The translations under genes were made by a program, and so were the position numbers. Below, one piece after another: positions 53,555 through 62,253 of a stretch of 64,000 nucleotides of DNA (the stretch's first letter is position 1; each line of letters opens with the position of its first letter). This DNA is from Phycisphaerae bacterium (GTDB taxonomy: Bacteria; Planctomycetota; Phycisphaerae; UBA1845; Fen-1342). The notes below the pieces were generated by a model, which saw nothing but the letters and a program-made list of their open reading frames with translations, had not been told where the DNA came from and searched no databases. Location: the NCBI GenBank assembly GCA_017999985.1, contig JAGNKU010000005.1, forward strand, positions 1 to 64,000, written 5' to 3'.

Positions 53555-55474
53555 ATGACAGCCACGCATCTGCGGCGCGCTGGCCCGCTTCTGGCAGCGC
53601 TGCTGCTGAGCGTCGTCGCGCTGGGCCAGGACTCCGGGGCCATGGTTGTCTGGGGCGATTATGTCGCTCGGCCGCCGAGCGCAATGACCGGGCTGGTGGC
53701 AGCGGCGGTAGGTTCCGACCACTGTCTCGCTGTGCGTGGCGACGGATCGGTCGTCGCGTGGGGCCGCAATATTGACGGCGAATGTGCGGTCCCAGCGCCC
53801 AACACGGGCTTCACGGAGGTTGCGGTGGGCACGACCTGCAGCCTGGGCCTGCGCAGCGATGGCACAATCGTAACCTGGGGCTCCAGCAGCGCGCCGCCGT
53901 CGTCGGGCAACGGTTTTGTTGCGCTGGCGGTCGGCCGAATGCACGGCCTGGGGCTGAAGGCCGACGGGTCGATTGCGGCCTGGGGCGTCAACAACCAGGG
54001 CCAGTGCAACGTGCCGGAACCCAACACGGACTTCATCAGCATCGCGGCGTGCGAGAACCACAACCTGGGCCTGAAGTCCGATGGGACGATTGTGGCGTGG
54101 GGCAGTAACACGTACGGCGAGTGCAATGTGCCCGAGCCCAACGCCGACTTTGTCGGCATTGCCACCGGCGATGCCCACTGCCTGGGCCTGAAGGCCGACG
54201 GCTCGGTCGTCGCGTGGGGCAGCAACACCTACGATCAGTGCGACGTGCCCTCGCCTAACGCGGCCTTCGTGCGCGTCGCGGCGGGCGCGGCGCACAGTTT
54301 GGCACTGCGGGCCGACGGCACGCTCGTTGCGTGGGGACGCCGCTACGCCGGTCAGTGCAATATCCCCGCACCCAATGCAGGTTTTGTGGACATCGTCGCG
54401 GGCGGCGACCGGAACCTGGCGTGGAAGGCGGACAGCTCGGTCGTCGCGTGGGGAAACAGCCACTATGGCCAGTGCGACGTGCCGCCGTTCAACAGCGGGT
54501 TCGTCGGGATCTCGGGTGGCGGCTGCCTCTATGGGTACCCGTTTGGAATGCACCTCGCGGGCCTGAGGACCGACGGCTCGATCATCATCCGGGGATCAGA
54601 CCTGGACAACGTGCACAGCGTCCCGTCGCCGAACTCGGGCTTTTTGGCCGTGTCCGCGGGAGGACACCACACTCTGGGCTTGCGGAGTGACGGCTCCGTC
54701 GTCGGGTGGGGCTGCTGTGCGTGCGGCCAGTGTGACGTGCCAGTGCCGAACAGCGGCTTCATCGCCGTGGCCGCGGGCGAGTGTCACAGCCTCGGCCTGA
54801 AGGCGAATGGGTCGGTAGCGGCGTGGGGCGACAACTCCGAGGGGCAGTGCCAGGTACCGCAGCCGAACGAGGGTTTTGTGGCCATCGCCGCCGGCGCGTA
54901 TCACAGTCTGGGCCTGAAAGCCAACGGCACCATTGTGGCCTGGGGCGGGAACTCGTCCGGGCAGTGTGATGTCGCCGCTCCGAACCTCGGGTTTCGCGCG
55001 ATCGCCGCCGGCGCGCATCACAGCCTGGGCCTGCGGATGACTGGCGCACTGGCTGCCTGGGGTCTGAACTCCGCCGGGCAGTGTGACATCCCTGCGCCCA
55101 ACGCAGGCTTTGCCGCCATCGCGGCCGGCGCGGAGCACAGCATCGGGTTGAAAGTCTTCGGCGCCGTTGTCGCGTGGGGCTCGAACGAGTACGGGCAGTG
55201 CGCCGTCCCCGCGCCCAACGCGGACTTCGTCGCCATCGACGCCGGCGCATATCACAGCCTGGGACTGAAGGCCTGCCGCGGCGACTTGAATTGTGACGGG
55301 CTGCTCAACTTCGGCGACATCAACCCGTTCACGCTCTACCTATCGAGCGCCACCGCCTGGAAAACCGCCTATCCATACTGCCACGCGTTGAACGGAGACC
55401 TCAACCACGACGGGTACGTCACCTTCCGCGACATCAACCCGTTCGTCGCGCTGCTGAGCAGTGGCAGCCAGTAG
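53555..55474 (+). CDS. Secreted RCC1-repeat protein with dockerin-like tail
   Basis: 639 residues; GGAGGT eight bases before the ATG; signal peptide ends VALGQ. About 13-14 repeats of about 43 residues follow the pattern F..IAAG..HSLGLKADGS(V)VAWG.N..GQC.VP.PN.G, a beta-propeller blade of the RCC1/BLIP type. Most blades keep the Gly and Trp-Gly pairs; the blade SIIIRGSDLDNVHSVP lacks them. Residues 574-639 are the dockerin-like tail (CRGDLNCDG...FGDINPF and NGDLNHDG...FRDINPF). A candidate -10 (TATACT, 53477-53482) precedes it. It converges on the malG-type gene with eight bases between stops. Function unknown; probably an extracellular binding protein. Confidence 0.85.
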   Translation: MTATHLRRAGPLLAALLLSVVALGQDSGAMVVWGDYVARPPSAMTGLVAAAVGSDHCLAVRGDGSVVAWGRNIDGECAVPAPNTGFTEVAVGTTCSLGLRSDGTIVTWGSSSAPPSSGNGFVALAVGRMHGLGLKADGSIAAWGVNNQGQCNVPEPNTDFISIAACENHNLGLKSDGTIVAWGSNTYGECNVPEPNADFVGIATGDAHCLGLKADGSVVAWGSNTYDQCDVPSPNAAFVRVAAGAAHSLALRADGTLVAWGRRYAGQCNIPAPNAGFVDIVAGGDRNLAWKADSSVVAWGNSHYGQCDVPPFNSGFVGISGGGCLYGYPFGMHLAGLRTDGSIIIRGSDLDNVHSVPSPNSGFLAVSAGGHHTLGLRSDGSVVGWGCCACGQCDVPVPNSGFIAVAAGECHSLGLKANGSVAAWGDNSEGQCQVPQPNEGFVAIAAGAYHSLGLKANGTIVAWGGNSSGQCDVAAPNLGFRAIAAGAHHSLGLRMTGALAAWGLNSAGQCDIPAPNAGFAAIAAGAEHSIGLKVFGAVVAWGSNEYGQCAVPAPNADFVAIDAGAYHSLGLKACRGDLNCDGLLNFGDINPFTLYLSSATAWKTAYPYCHALNGDLNHDGYVTFRDINPFVALLSSGSQ

Positions 55475-55482
55475 TGACACGG

Positions 55483-56343
55483 TCAGCCCTTGACCGCCCC
55501 CAGTTGCAGGCCGCCGACGAACTGCTTCTGCGCCGCCAGGAACAGCACGATGCACGGCACCATCGTCACGATGCTCGCCGCCATCAGCCAGTGCGCATCG
55601 CGGAAATCGCCGTACTGGTTCTTGAATGAATTTAGCGCCACCGCCAGCGTCATCTGGTCCTCGCTGTGCAGGTAGATCAGCGGGCCCAGGAAGTCGTTCC
55701 ACACGAAGATGAATACGAAAATCGCCGTGATCGCGATCACCGGCTTGCACAGCGGCAGCATCACCCGCCACCACACGCCGATGTGCCCGCAACCGTCGAT
55801 CCGCGCCGCCTCCACCAGTGCCTCCGGCACCTGCGCGCAGAACTGGCGGAACATGAAGATGTAGAACGGCGTGCCAAAGAACATCGGCACCACCAGCGGC
55901 AGGAACGTGTTGATCCAGCCGAACCAGCGGAACAGGATGAACATCGGGATCATCGTCACCTGCGCCGGCAGCATCATCGTCGCGATCATGACGACGAACG
56001 CCGGCCCGCGCCCCCGAAACCGCAGCCGCGCGAACGCGTAGCCCACCAGGCTGCATGAGAGCACCTGCCCAATCACACTCAGCACCGTGACCACAATCGT
56101 GTTCGCCAGCGCGTCCAGAAAACCCTGCCACGGCTGCCGACTGCCCATGTTCCGCAGGGCCTCGGGATAGTTGTGCCAGTTCGCAAGCTGCGGCATCCAG
56201 TTGAAATCGCTCAGGCTGGTCGCCGCCGCACTGGCCTGGGCGGGCGTGGACAGGCTCACGCTCAGCATCCACCACAGCGGGAACAGCATGATCAGGCTGC
56301 CCGCGACGAGCGCGATCAACACCACCAGCGTGGAAGGCTTCAT
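55483..56343 (-). CDS. Carbohydrate ABC transporter permease (MalG type)
   Basis: 286 residues with six membrane segments. The EAA loop is EAARIDGCGHIGVWWRVMLP, and the N-terminal segment is typical (SLIMLFPLWWMLSVSLSTPA). Its ATG lies five bases after the stop of the upstream fused transporter gene, so the two form a complex. Pair for a sugar such as maltodextrin, by context. No ATPase gene is adjacent. Confidence 0.93.
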   Translation of the reverse strand: MKPSTLVVLIALVAGSLIMLFPLWWMLSVSLSTPAQASAAATSLSDFNWMPQLANWHNYPEALRNMGSRQPWQGFLDALANTIVVTVLSVIGQVLSCSLVGYAFARLRFRGRGPAFVVMIATMMLPAQVTMIPMFILFRWFGWINTFLPLVVPMFFGTPFYIFMFRQFCAQVPEALVEAARIDGCGHIGVWWRVMLPLCKPVIAITAIFVFIFVWNDFLGPLIYLHSEDQMTLAVALNSFKNQYGDFRDAHWLMAASIVTMVPCIVLFLAAQKQFVGGLQLGAVKG

Positions 56344-56347
56344 GGCG

Positions 56348-58726
56348 TCACGTCCGCAGGGCCTCGTAATACACGAACCGCCGGCTGCCGCGCATCACCA
56401 GCAGCGTCAGCACCAGGATGATCAGCAACAGCAGCCACGCCATCGCCGACGCATAGCCCATCTCGTGCAGGTCAAAGGCCTGGTTATACAGGTACACCAC
56501 GTAGAACCGCGTCGCATCGCCGGGCCCGCCGGCGGTCATCACGTACGCCTGCGTGAACGTCTGCAGCGACGCGATCATCGCGATGATCGTATTGAAGAAA
56601 ATGACCGGGCTGAGCATCGGCAACGTCACGTGCACGAAACGCCGCGGCGCGCTCGCCCCGTCGATCGACGCGGCCTCGTACAGCTCGCGCGAGATGCCCT
56701 TCAGGCCGGCGAGATAGATCATCATCGTCCCGCCGATGCTCCAGAAGCTCATGATCACGAACGCCGGCACGCCCCAGGTCTGCGCGTCGCGCTCGAACCA
56801 GCGCGGGGCCGCGTAACCCTCGGGCAGCAGCGGATTCAGCAGCGCATTCAGCATGCCGTGCTCGTGGTGGAAGACCCACTTCCACAGGATCGCGATCGCC
56901 ACGCCCGCCAGCACGCTCGGGAGATACCACGCCGCCCGGAACAGCCGCACGCCGCGCACCTCGTGGTTCATCAGCAGCGCCGCCAGCAAGGCCAGTATCT
57001 GTCCGAGCGGCACCGCCAGCGCCGCGTAGAACGCCGTCACCCACAGCGCGTTGGCGAACGTCGCGTCGCGGCCCATCTGGCGATAGTTGTCCAGCCCGAC
57101 CCATTCCGCATGGTCCAGCGTCGCCAGGCCGCTCCACTGCGTAAACGCCAGCAGCAGCGACAGCAGCACCGGAAACGCCGTGAAGGCGACGAAGCCGATC
57201 ACCCAGGGGCTGATCATCCCCAGGCCCGCCAGCTCCTCGCGCAGCGCGATGCGGCTCGGCCGGCGCCGCCACCAGAGCACGCCCGCGACGACCAGCAGCC
57301 CGGCCAGCGGAATGCCGCTCCCTGTCGCGATGGTGCCCCACCGCACGCGCGGATAGTCGGTGCCCAGCACCTGCGCCTGCCGGTACGCCTCCCACTCGCG
57401 CTGCACGTCCGCGAGCACCGCGCGCACCGGCCGCGTGCCAATCTTGAAGATCTCCTCCATGCGCTTGCGCAGCCGGTCCATGTATTTCGGGTCCGCCGGC
57501 CAGTCGATCGCGCGGGCCCACGGGATCGCCTTCAGGTACACGTCGTCGTTGTCCGGCTTGAGCGCCGGGTCCGCAAACGACTTGCTCTCGGCCACCCGAA
57601 TCATCGACGGAATCGCCAGCCCCTGCTCGGAGATCAGCCGCTGCCCCTCCTCGCCGCACAGGTACCGAATGAGCTTCCACGCCGCCTGCGGGTGCTTCGA
57701 GTTCGCGGACATTGCCCACGCGCTCGTGAAGATGCCGTTGGCCGGCGGATGGTCTCGCCCGTGCGGCAGCGGCGCAAAATTCCAGTCGAAATCGGTGATC
57801 AGGCGATAGACCGGCACCTTCCAGCGCCCAAACGGCCCAGCCATCCCCACCCGGCCCGACAGAAACGGGTCCTCGCCGGTCTCGAGCTGCGTCTTGGCGC
57901 TGGCCAGCGCGCGGGTGTCCTCGAAGAACCAGCCGCGCAGCCGGTCGAGCGCCTCCGCCAGCCGTGGGTTGTTGAAGTCAAACGTCTGGAATCCATCGGT
58001 CGTGAAGTCGACACCCTCGGTCCAGCAATACACCCGCAGCATCGCTTCCCACGTGACAAAATCGGCGCCGTAGCAGCCCGGCAACTGTCCGATCTGCCGG
58101 GCCGCCGCGATGAACTCATCCCAGGTCCAGCCGTCCGGCGACGGCTCCGGCACGCCGGCTTTACGGAACAGGTCGCGGTTGTAGTAAAACCCGACCGTCG
58201 TGAAATCCTTCGCGATCGCGTACAGCGGGCCACGCCCGGTCACACGGCCGTCGAAGCGAAAACAGTCGATCACGTTGGTGTAGAAGTCGCTCTGCGTCAG
58301 CGCGTCCGGATCGCCCGCCGCCCGGTCGGCCTCCATGAACGGCTCGAGCGCCGCGAGCAGTCCCTTGTCCGCCCAGCCGGCGACCTTCTCGTACCCGAGC
58401 TGCAGCACGTCCGGCGGATCGCCCGCCGCCACCATCGTCTGGACTTTGGTGGTGACGGAATCGGCACCGCCCGGGTTGATGCGCAGGATGCGAATGTCGG
58501 GATGTTTCCGCTCGAACCCCGCGACGAGCTGCGCCACGATCTGGTCCTCGCGGTCGTCCCCCCAGTGCATGAGCGTCAGTTGGACCTGGCCCGGACGCGC
58601 TTCCGCGTGGCGCAGAAACGGCCGGACGGCCACCCACCCGAACGCCCAGAGCGTCAAGCCCGCCGCCACGACTACCACGGCGATGCGGAGCAGGGACGCG
58701 ATCTGGCGGAAAATGGCCGATGTCAC
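56348..58726 (-). CDS. Fusion of sugar-binding protein and MalF-type ABC permease
   Basis: 792 residues from the GTG at 58726 (an in-frame GTG at 58801 is an alternative; neither has a strong ribosome-binding site). An N-terminal membrane segment (IAVVVVAAGLTLWAFGWVAV) anchors a periplasmic family-1 solute-binding domain (about 47-465: VQLTLMHWGDDREDQIVAQL, PPDVLQLGYEKVAGWADKGL, GIFTSAWAMSANSKHPQAAW, YLCGEEGQRLISEQG). A second membrane segment (LLVVAGVLWW, about 480-495) leads to a MalF-type permease (about 505-792) with the EAA loop EAASIDGASAPRRFVHVTLP. So binding protein and permease are one chain. It precedes the MalG-type gene. A glucan oligosaccharide is the likely substrate because a GH13 gene is divergent to it. 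Confidence 0.88.
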   Translation of the reverse strand: MTSAIFRQIASLLRIAVVVVAAGLTLWAFGWVAVRPFLRHAEARPGQVQLTLMHWGDDREDQIVAQLVAGFERKHPDIRILRINPGGADSVTTKVQTMVAAGDPPDVLQLGYEKVAGWADKGLLAALEPFMEADRAAGDPDALTQSDFYTNVIDCFRFDGRVTGRGPLYAIAKDFTTVGFYYNRDLFRKAGVPEPSPDGWTWDEFIAAARQIGQLPGCYGADFVTWEAMLRVYCWTEGVDFTTDGFQTFDFNNPRLAEALDRLRGWFFEDTRALASAKTQLETGEDPFLSGRVGMAGPFGRWKVPVYRLITDFDWNFAPLPHGRDHPPANGIFTSAWAMSANSKHPQAAWKLIRYLCGEEGQRLISEQGLAIPSMIRVAESKSFADPALKPDNDDVYLKAIPWARAIDWPADPKYMDRLRKRMEEIFKIGTRPVRAVLADVQREWEAYRQAQVLGTDYPRVRWGTIATGSGIPLAGLLVVAGVLWWRRRPSRIALREELAGLGMISPWVIGFVAFTAFPVLLSLLLAFTQWSGLATLDHAEWVGLDNYRQMGRDATFANALWVTAFYAALAVPLGQILALLAALLMNHEVRGVRLFRAAWYLPSVLAGVAIAILWKWVFHHEHGMLNALLNPLLPEGYAAPRWFERDAQTWGVPAFVIMSFWSIGGTMMIYLAGLKGISRELYEAASIDGASAPRRFVHVTLPMLSPVIFFNTIIAMIASLQTFTQAYVMTAGGPGDATRFYVVYLYNQAFDLHEMGYASAMAWLLLLIILVLTLLVMRGSRRFVYYEALRT

Positions 58727-58810
58727 GCGCGGTCCAACTCGTCGTCCACAGGCTTGCACGAGCAGCGCCACCGCGTTGCAATACCGGGAACCGCTCGGCA
58801 CAGACGACGG

Positions 58811-58839
58811 AGTATAATCCGCGCCATGACACGGTTCAA
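58811..58839 (-). promoter_or_regulatory. Leftward promoter for the ABC transporter genes
   Basis: Minus strand: TTGAAC (58839-58834), 17-base spacer, TATACT (58816-58811). The -35 lies inside the GH13 gene and the -10 overlaps the rightward -10. Confidence 0.45.
58813..58818 (+). promoter_or_regulatory. Rightward -10 element for the GH13 gene (leaderless mRNA)
   Basis: TATAAT at 58813-58818, seven bases before the ATG at 58826, so transcription probably begins at or next to the start codon. No good -35 is seen. Confidence 0.5.
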
Positions 58840-61312
58840 ACTGACCGCTCGATCCATCCTGCCGGTTGGCTGCTGCGCGCTTCTTCTGGCAGGAGCATTC
58901 TGTGCCTGCGCCGCGCGCGCCGGCGACGACTGGCCGCCGGCCCCGGCACTGACGATCGCGCGCGACGTCGATCCAGGTGCGCTACCCGCCTCGGTCACCA
59001 CGACGTCGCTCGAGTCCGGACGCTGGCGCTGCCGGTTCGACTTCAAGCCGGATACGCCGGTGAAGTCCGTCACGCTCGCCGGCACGTTCAACAACTGGAA
59101 CCCGACCGCGATGCCCATGAGCGGTCCAGACGCCGACGGTCGCTGGTCCACCACGCTCGACCTGGGCGCCGGCGTGCACCTCTACAAGTTCGTGCTCGAC
59201 GGCGATCGCTGGCTGCCCGACCCGCAAAATGCCGACCGCGTCTCCGATGGCCGCAGCGGCGAGAACACGATTTTGCGCCTCGGCCGCATCGCGCAACTCA
59301 AGCAGTCGCCGGCCCGCACGGGCGACGGCCAGGTGGACGCCCTGGCTTTTGAGCATCAGCCCGACCGGCCGATGTATTTTCAGCGCCTCGCCGACCAGAC
59401 GGTGCTGGTCCGGCTGCGCACACTGACCCACGATGTGGAGCATGTGTGGGTCGTGCCCGTCGGCGGCGACCGGGCTGAGATGGATGCCATCTCCACGGAA
59501 GAGCCCTTCACGCTCTGGGAGGCGCGCGTGGCCGCACCGCCGGCGGCCAAGGACGGCGCGGAACCGGAAATCCGCTACGTGTTTGTCGTGGCGGATGGAA
59601 CCCTGCGGGCGAGCAGCCCCGAGACCTATGGAGTGCCCGTGTCCAAGGCCGACATCTTCCAGACCCCGCAGTGGGCCCAGCACGTCATCTGGTACCAGAT
59701 CATGGTCGACCGCTTCCGCAACGGCGACCCGACCAACGACCGCGAGCCCGTGCGGCCCTGGACCAGCGAGTGGTTCACCAAGTCGCCGTGGGAAGGCCAG
59801 GACGGCCAGACGTTCTACAAGCACTTCGTGTTCGATCGCCAGTACGGCGGCGACATCGACGGGCTGGAAGAGAAGCTGCCCTACCTGCGCGACCTCGGCG
59901 TGAACGCGATCTACCTTCTGCCGATATTCAAGGCCGAGAGCAGCCACAAGTACAACGCGACGAACTACCTCCACGTCGACGACCACTTCGGAACCAAGGG
60001 CGACTACGACGCCGTCGCGGCGCAGGAAGACCTCACCGACCCGTCGACCTGGAAGTGGACCGCCTCGGACAAGCGCTTCCTGAAATTCCTGAAGACAGCG
60101 CATGCACAGGGGTTCCGTGTGATCATCGACGGCGTGTTCAACCACGTCGGCACGGCCCACCCCGCGTTCCAGGACGTGGTCAAGAACGGCAAGAAATCGA
60201 AGTACGCCGACTGGTTCAGCATCCTGTCGTGGAAGCCCTTCAAGCATGAAGGCTGGGCCGGGTTCAGCGAGCTACCCGTGTTCCGGAAGAGCCCCGACGG
60301 CCTGGCGTGCGAAGCGGTCAAGCAGCACATCTTCGCCGTCACGCGCCGCTGGATGGACCCCGATGGCGACGGTAACCCCAGCGATGGCATCGACGGCTGG
60401 CGACTGGACGTGCCGAACGAAATCGCGCCCCCGTTCTGGGTCGAGTGGCGCAAGCTGGTGAAGAGCATCAACCCCGACGCCTACATCAGCGGCGAAATCT
60501 GGGACCGCGCCGACCAATGGCTCGACGGCCGGCACTTCGACGCCGTCATGAACTACGAATTCGCCCGGCCGGCGACCGCGTGGGTCTTCAACCGTAAGCA
60601 CAAGATTACGCCGAGCGAGATCGACCGCCGGCTGCGCGAGCTGCGCGTTGCCTACCCGCTGGCCGCGACGCTCGTGCTGCAGAACCTCCTCGACAGTCAC
60701 GACACCGACCGCGTCGCGTCGATGGCGCTAAATCCGGACCGGCCCTACAACGAGGGCAACCGCCCGCAGCTCGAAGGCGTCAAGTACAACAACAACAAGC
60801 CGTCCGCCACGGAGTACGCCCGGGCCCGCCTGACCGCGCTGCTGCAGATGACGTACATCGGCGCACCGATGATCTGGTACGGCGACGAGGTCGGCATGTG
60901 GGGCGCCGCCGACCCGACCGGCCGCAAGCCGATGCTCTGGGAAGACCTGCAGCCGTACGAGAAGCCGGAAGAGAACTTCGTGATGCAGGACCATCTGGCG
61001 TTCTACAAGGCGATCATCGCGCTGCGCAACGCCCACCCGGCGTTGCAGACCGGCACGTTCCAGACGCTGGCCACCGACGACGAGGCGGACGCGTGGGCGT
61101 TTTTGCGGAAGGACGACAACGAGCAGCTCGTCGTCGTGCTCAACGCGTCCGACGTCGAGCGGCAGGTGATCGTGCCATTGCCGCTCAGTGCCCCGAACCC
61201 CTGGCGCTTCGTCTTCGGCGCCGAGGGCGACCTGACCGCGACCGAGCACAGGCTTACCGTGCGCGTCCCCCCGATCGCCGGCGTAGTCCTCCACGCAGCA
61301 ACGCCGAAGTAG
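58826..61312 (+). CDS. Secreted GH13 glycosidase (neopullulanase/cyclomaltodextrinase-like)
   Basis: 828 residues from the ATG at 58826; the open frame upstream is antisense to the transporter. Signal peptide contains CCALLLAGAFCACAARAG. A CBM48-like module (about 68-150: KSVTLAGTFNNWNPTAMPM) precedes another beta region and the barrel, which starts VIWYQIMVDRFRNGDPTND. Conserved motifs: DGVFNHVG; DGWRLDVPNE with nucleophile Asp about 528; ISGEIWDRAD with acid/base Glu about 557; LLDSHDTDRVAS with Asp about 626. The arrangement with WYQI and DGDGNPSDGIDGWRLD is typical of maltogenic amylase and neopullulanase relatives. It is divergent from the sugar transporter. Confidence 0.88.
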   Translation: MTRFKLTARSILPVGCCALLLAGAFCACAARAGDDWPPAPALTIARDVDPGALPASVTTTSLESGRWRCRFDFKPDTPVKSVTLAGTFNNWNPTAMPMSGPDADGRWSTTLDLGAGVHLYKFVLDGDRWLPDPQNADRVSDGRSGENTILRLGRIAQLKQSPARTGDGQVDALAFEHQPDRPMYFQRLADQTVLVRLRTLTHDVEHVWVVPVGGDRAEMDAISTEEPFTLWEARVAAPPAAKDGAEPEIRYVFVVADGTLRASSPETYGVPVSKADIFQTPQWAQHVIWYQIMVDRFRNGDPTNDREPVRPWTSEWFTKSPWEGQDGQTFYKHFVFDRQYGGDIDGLEEKLPYLRDLGVNAIYLLPIFKAESSHKYNATNYLHVDDHFGTKGDYDAVAAQEDLTDPSTWKWTASDKRFLKFLKTAHAQGFRVIIDGVFNHVGTAHPAFQDVVKNGKKSKYADWFSILSWKPFKHEGWAGFSELPVFRKSPDGLACEAVKQHIFAVTRRWMDPDGDGNPSDGIDGWRLDVPNEIAPPFWVEWRKLVKSINPDAYISGEIWDRADQWLDGRHFDAVMNYEFARPATAWVFNRKHKITPSEIDRRLRELRVAYPLAATLVLQNLLDSHDTDRVASMALNPDRPYNEGNRPQLEGVKYNNNKPSATEYARARLTALLQMTYIGAPMIWYGDEVGMWGAADPTGRKPMLWEDLQPYEKPEENFVMQDHLAFYKAIIALRNAHPALQTGTFQTLATDDEADAWAFLRKDDNEQLVVVLNASDVERQVIVPLPLSAPNPWRFVFGAEGDLTATEHRLTVRVPPIAGVVLHAATPK

Positions 61313-61329
61313 GGTGGGCACCGCCCACC
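61313..61329. terminator. Hairpin just after the GH13 stop
   Basis: GGTGGGC-ACC-GCCCACC, a perfect 7-bp stem beginning one base after the stop codon. No T-tract follows. Confidence 0.35.
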
Positions 61330-61367
61330 ACCTGAAGGCACGAAGGCACGCAGGCACGGAGGGGGAC

Positions 61368-61386
61368 AGCAAAGCTCTGCTTTGCT
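61368..61386. repeat. Palindromic intergenic repeat, copy C
   Basis: AGCAAAG-CTCTG-CTTTGCT, a perfect 7-bp stem. Matches the core of copies A and B. Confidence 0.45.
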
Positions 61387-61690
61387 TCGTGTGTTATCGG
61401 CGTCCCGCCGGTGATGTGGCGTCGGCCCCCCGTGGCGCGCGTGCGGTGGCCAACCCTCGACTCGGCCATCCAGCATGTAAGGCAGGTCGCATCTGTTCGC
61501 GACCTGCCAGCGAGCTGGACCACCGCGCCGCCGGGCAATCGCCCCCCGCCATTCCGTTCCCACGTTCCCGCATTCGCACGCGCCTCCCCCTCCTTGGCTG
61601 CGTGGCTCCACCGCGCTGCGCGGACCCGCCCGCTGGCGCTCGGGGCTCTGCCCGCATCGTTGCGTGGCACCGTGGCTTCGTGGCTCCTGT

Positions 61691-62191
61691 TCACGCCACG
61701 GCGGCGAACTTGCTGCGGGCAGCGTTGCACACCGGACACTTGTCCGGCGCCTCGCCGATCACCGTGTGGCCGCACACGGCGCAGACGTAGATCGGGGCGG
61801 CGGGCAAGTCGCGCCCGGCCTGCACCGCCTTCAACGCCGCGGAGTACAGATCGTGATGCGTCTTCTCCACCGCCATGGCGTTGCGGAACGATGTCAGCGC
61901 CGCCTTCTGACCCTCGCGCTCGGCCTCCGCGACAAACTCCGGGTACATACTTCGAAACTCGTGCGCCTCGCCCTCCATTGCCACCTTCAAGTTGTCCGCC
62001 GTGCCCTGCACGCCGTGCAGCACCCGCAGGTGGGCGTGCGCGTGGATGGTCTCCGCCTCGGCCGCCGCCCGGAACAGCCGGGCGACCTGCGGGAAGCCAT
62101 CGGCCTCCGCCTTCTGCGCAAACGCCAGGTACTTGCGGTTGGCCTGGCTTTCGCCGGCAAACGCCGCCTTGAGATTGTCGGTGGTCGCCAT
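61691..62191 (-). CDS. rbr: Rubrerythrin
   Basis: 166 residues from the ATG at 62191 with AGGAG eight bases upstream. The N-terminal ferritin-like four-helix bundle carries EXXH-type and Glu residues for a di-iron site (AFAGESQANRKYLAFAQKAE, AAEAETIHAHAHLRVL, MEGEAHEFRSMYPEFVAEAE, AVEKTHHDLY). The C-terminal rubredoxin-like domain is YVCAVCGHTVIGEAPDKCPV with two CxxC pairs. It acts as a peroxide reductase in the cytoplasm. It lies after recR with a 62-base gap. Confidence 0.95.
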   Translation of the reverse strand: MATTDNLKAAFAGESQANRKYLAFAQKAEADGFPQVARLFRAAAEAETIHAHAHLRVLHGVQGTADNLKVAMEGEAHEFRSMYPEFVAEAEREGQKAALTSFRNAMAVEKTHHDLYSAALKAVQAGRDLPAAPIYVCAVCGHTVIGEAPDKCPVCNAARSKFAAVA

Positions 62192-62253
62192 GATGTCGCT
62201 CCTGGTTGGGTGTGGCTGCAGGCCGAGTTCGCTCGCCCGGTCTGCCCGTTGTC

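Larger units (their letters stand above)
61313..61690. other. Gap with hairpins and short repeats
   Basis: 378 bases without a convincing gene. It holds a hairpin (GGTGGGC-ACC-GCCCACC, 61313-61329), the tandem AAGGCACG/AAGGCACG/CAGGCACG, copy C of the palindromic repeat, and then a G+C-rich stretch with no clear features. Confidence 0.55.

Noticed and set aside
56171..58825. Upstream extension of the GH13 frame by 885 codons
   Set aside because: It is antisense to the transporter genes; the signal peptide and -10 element place the real start at 58826.
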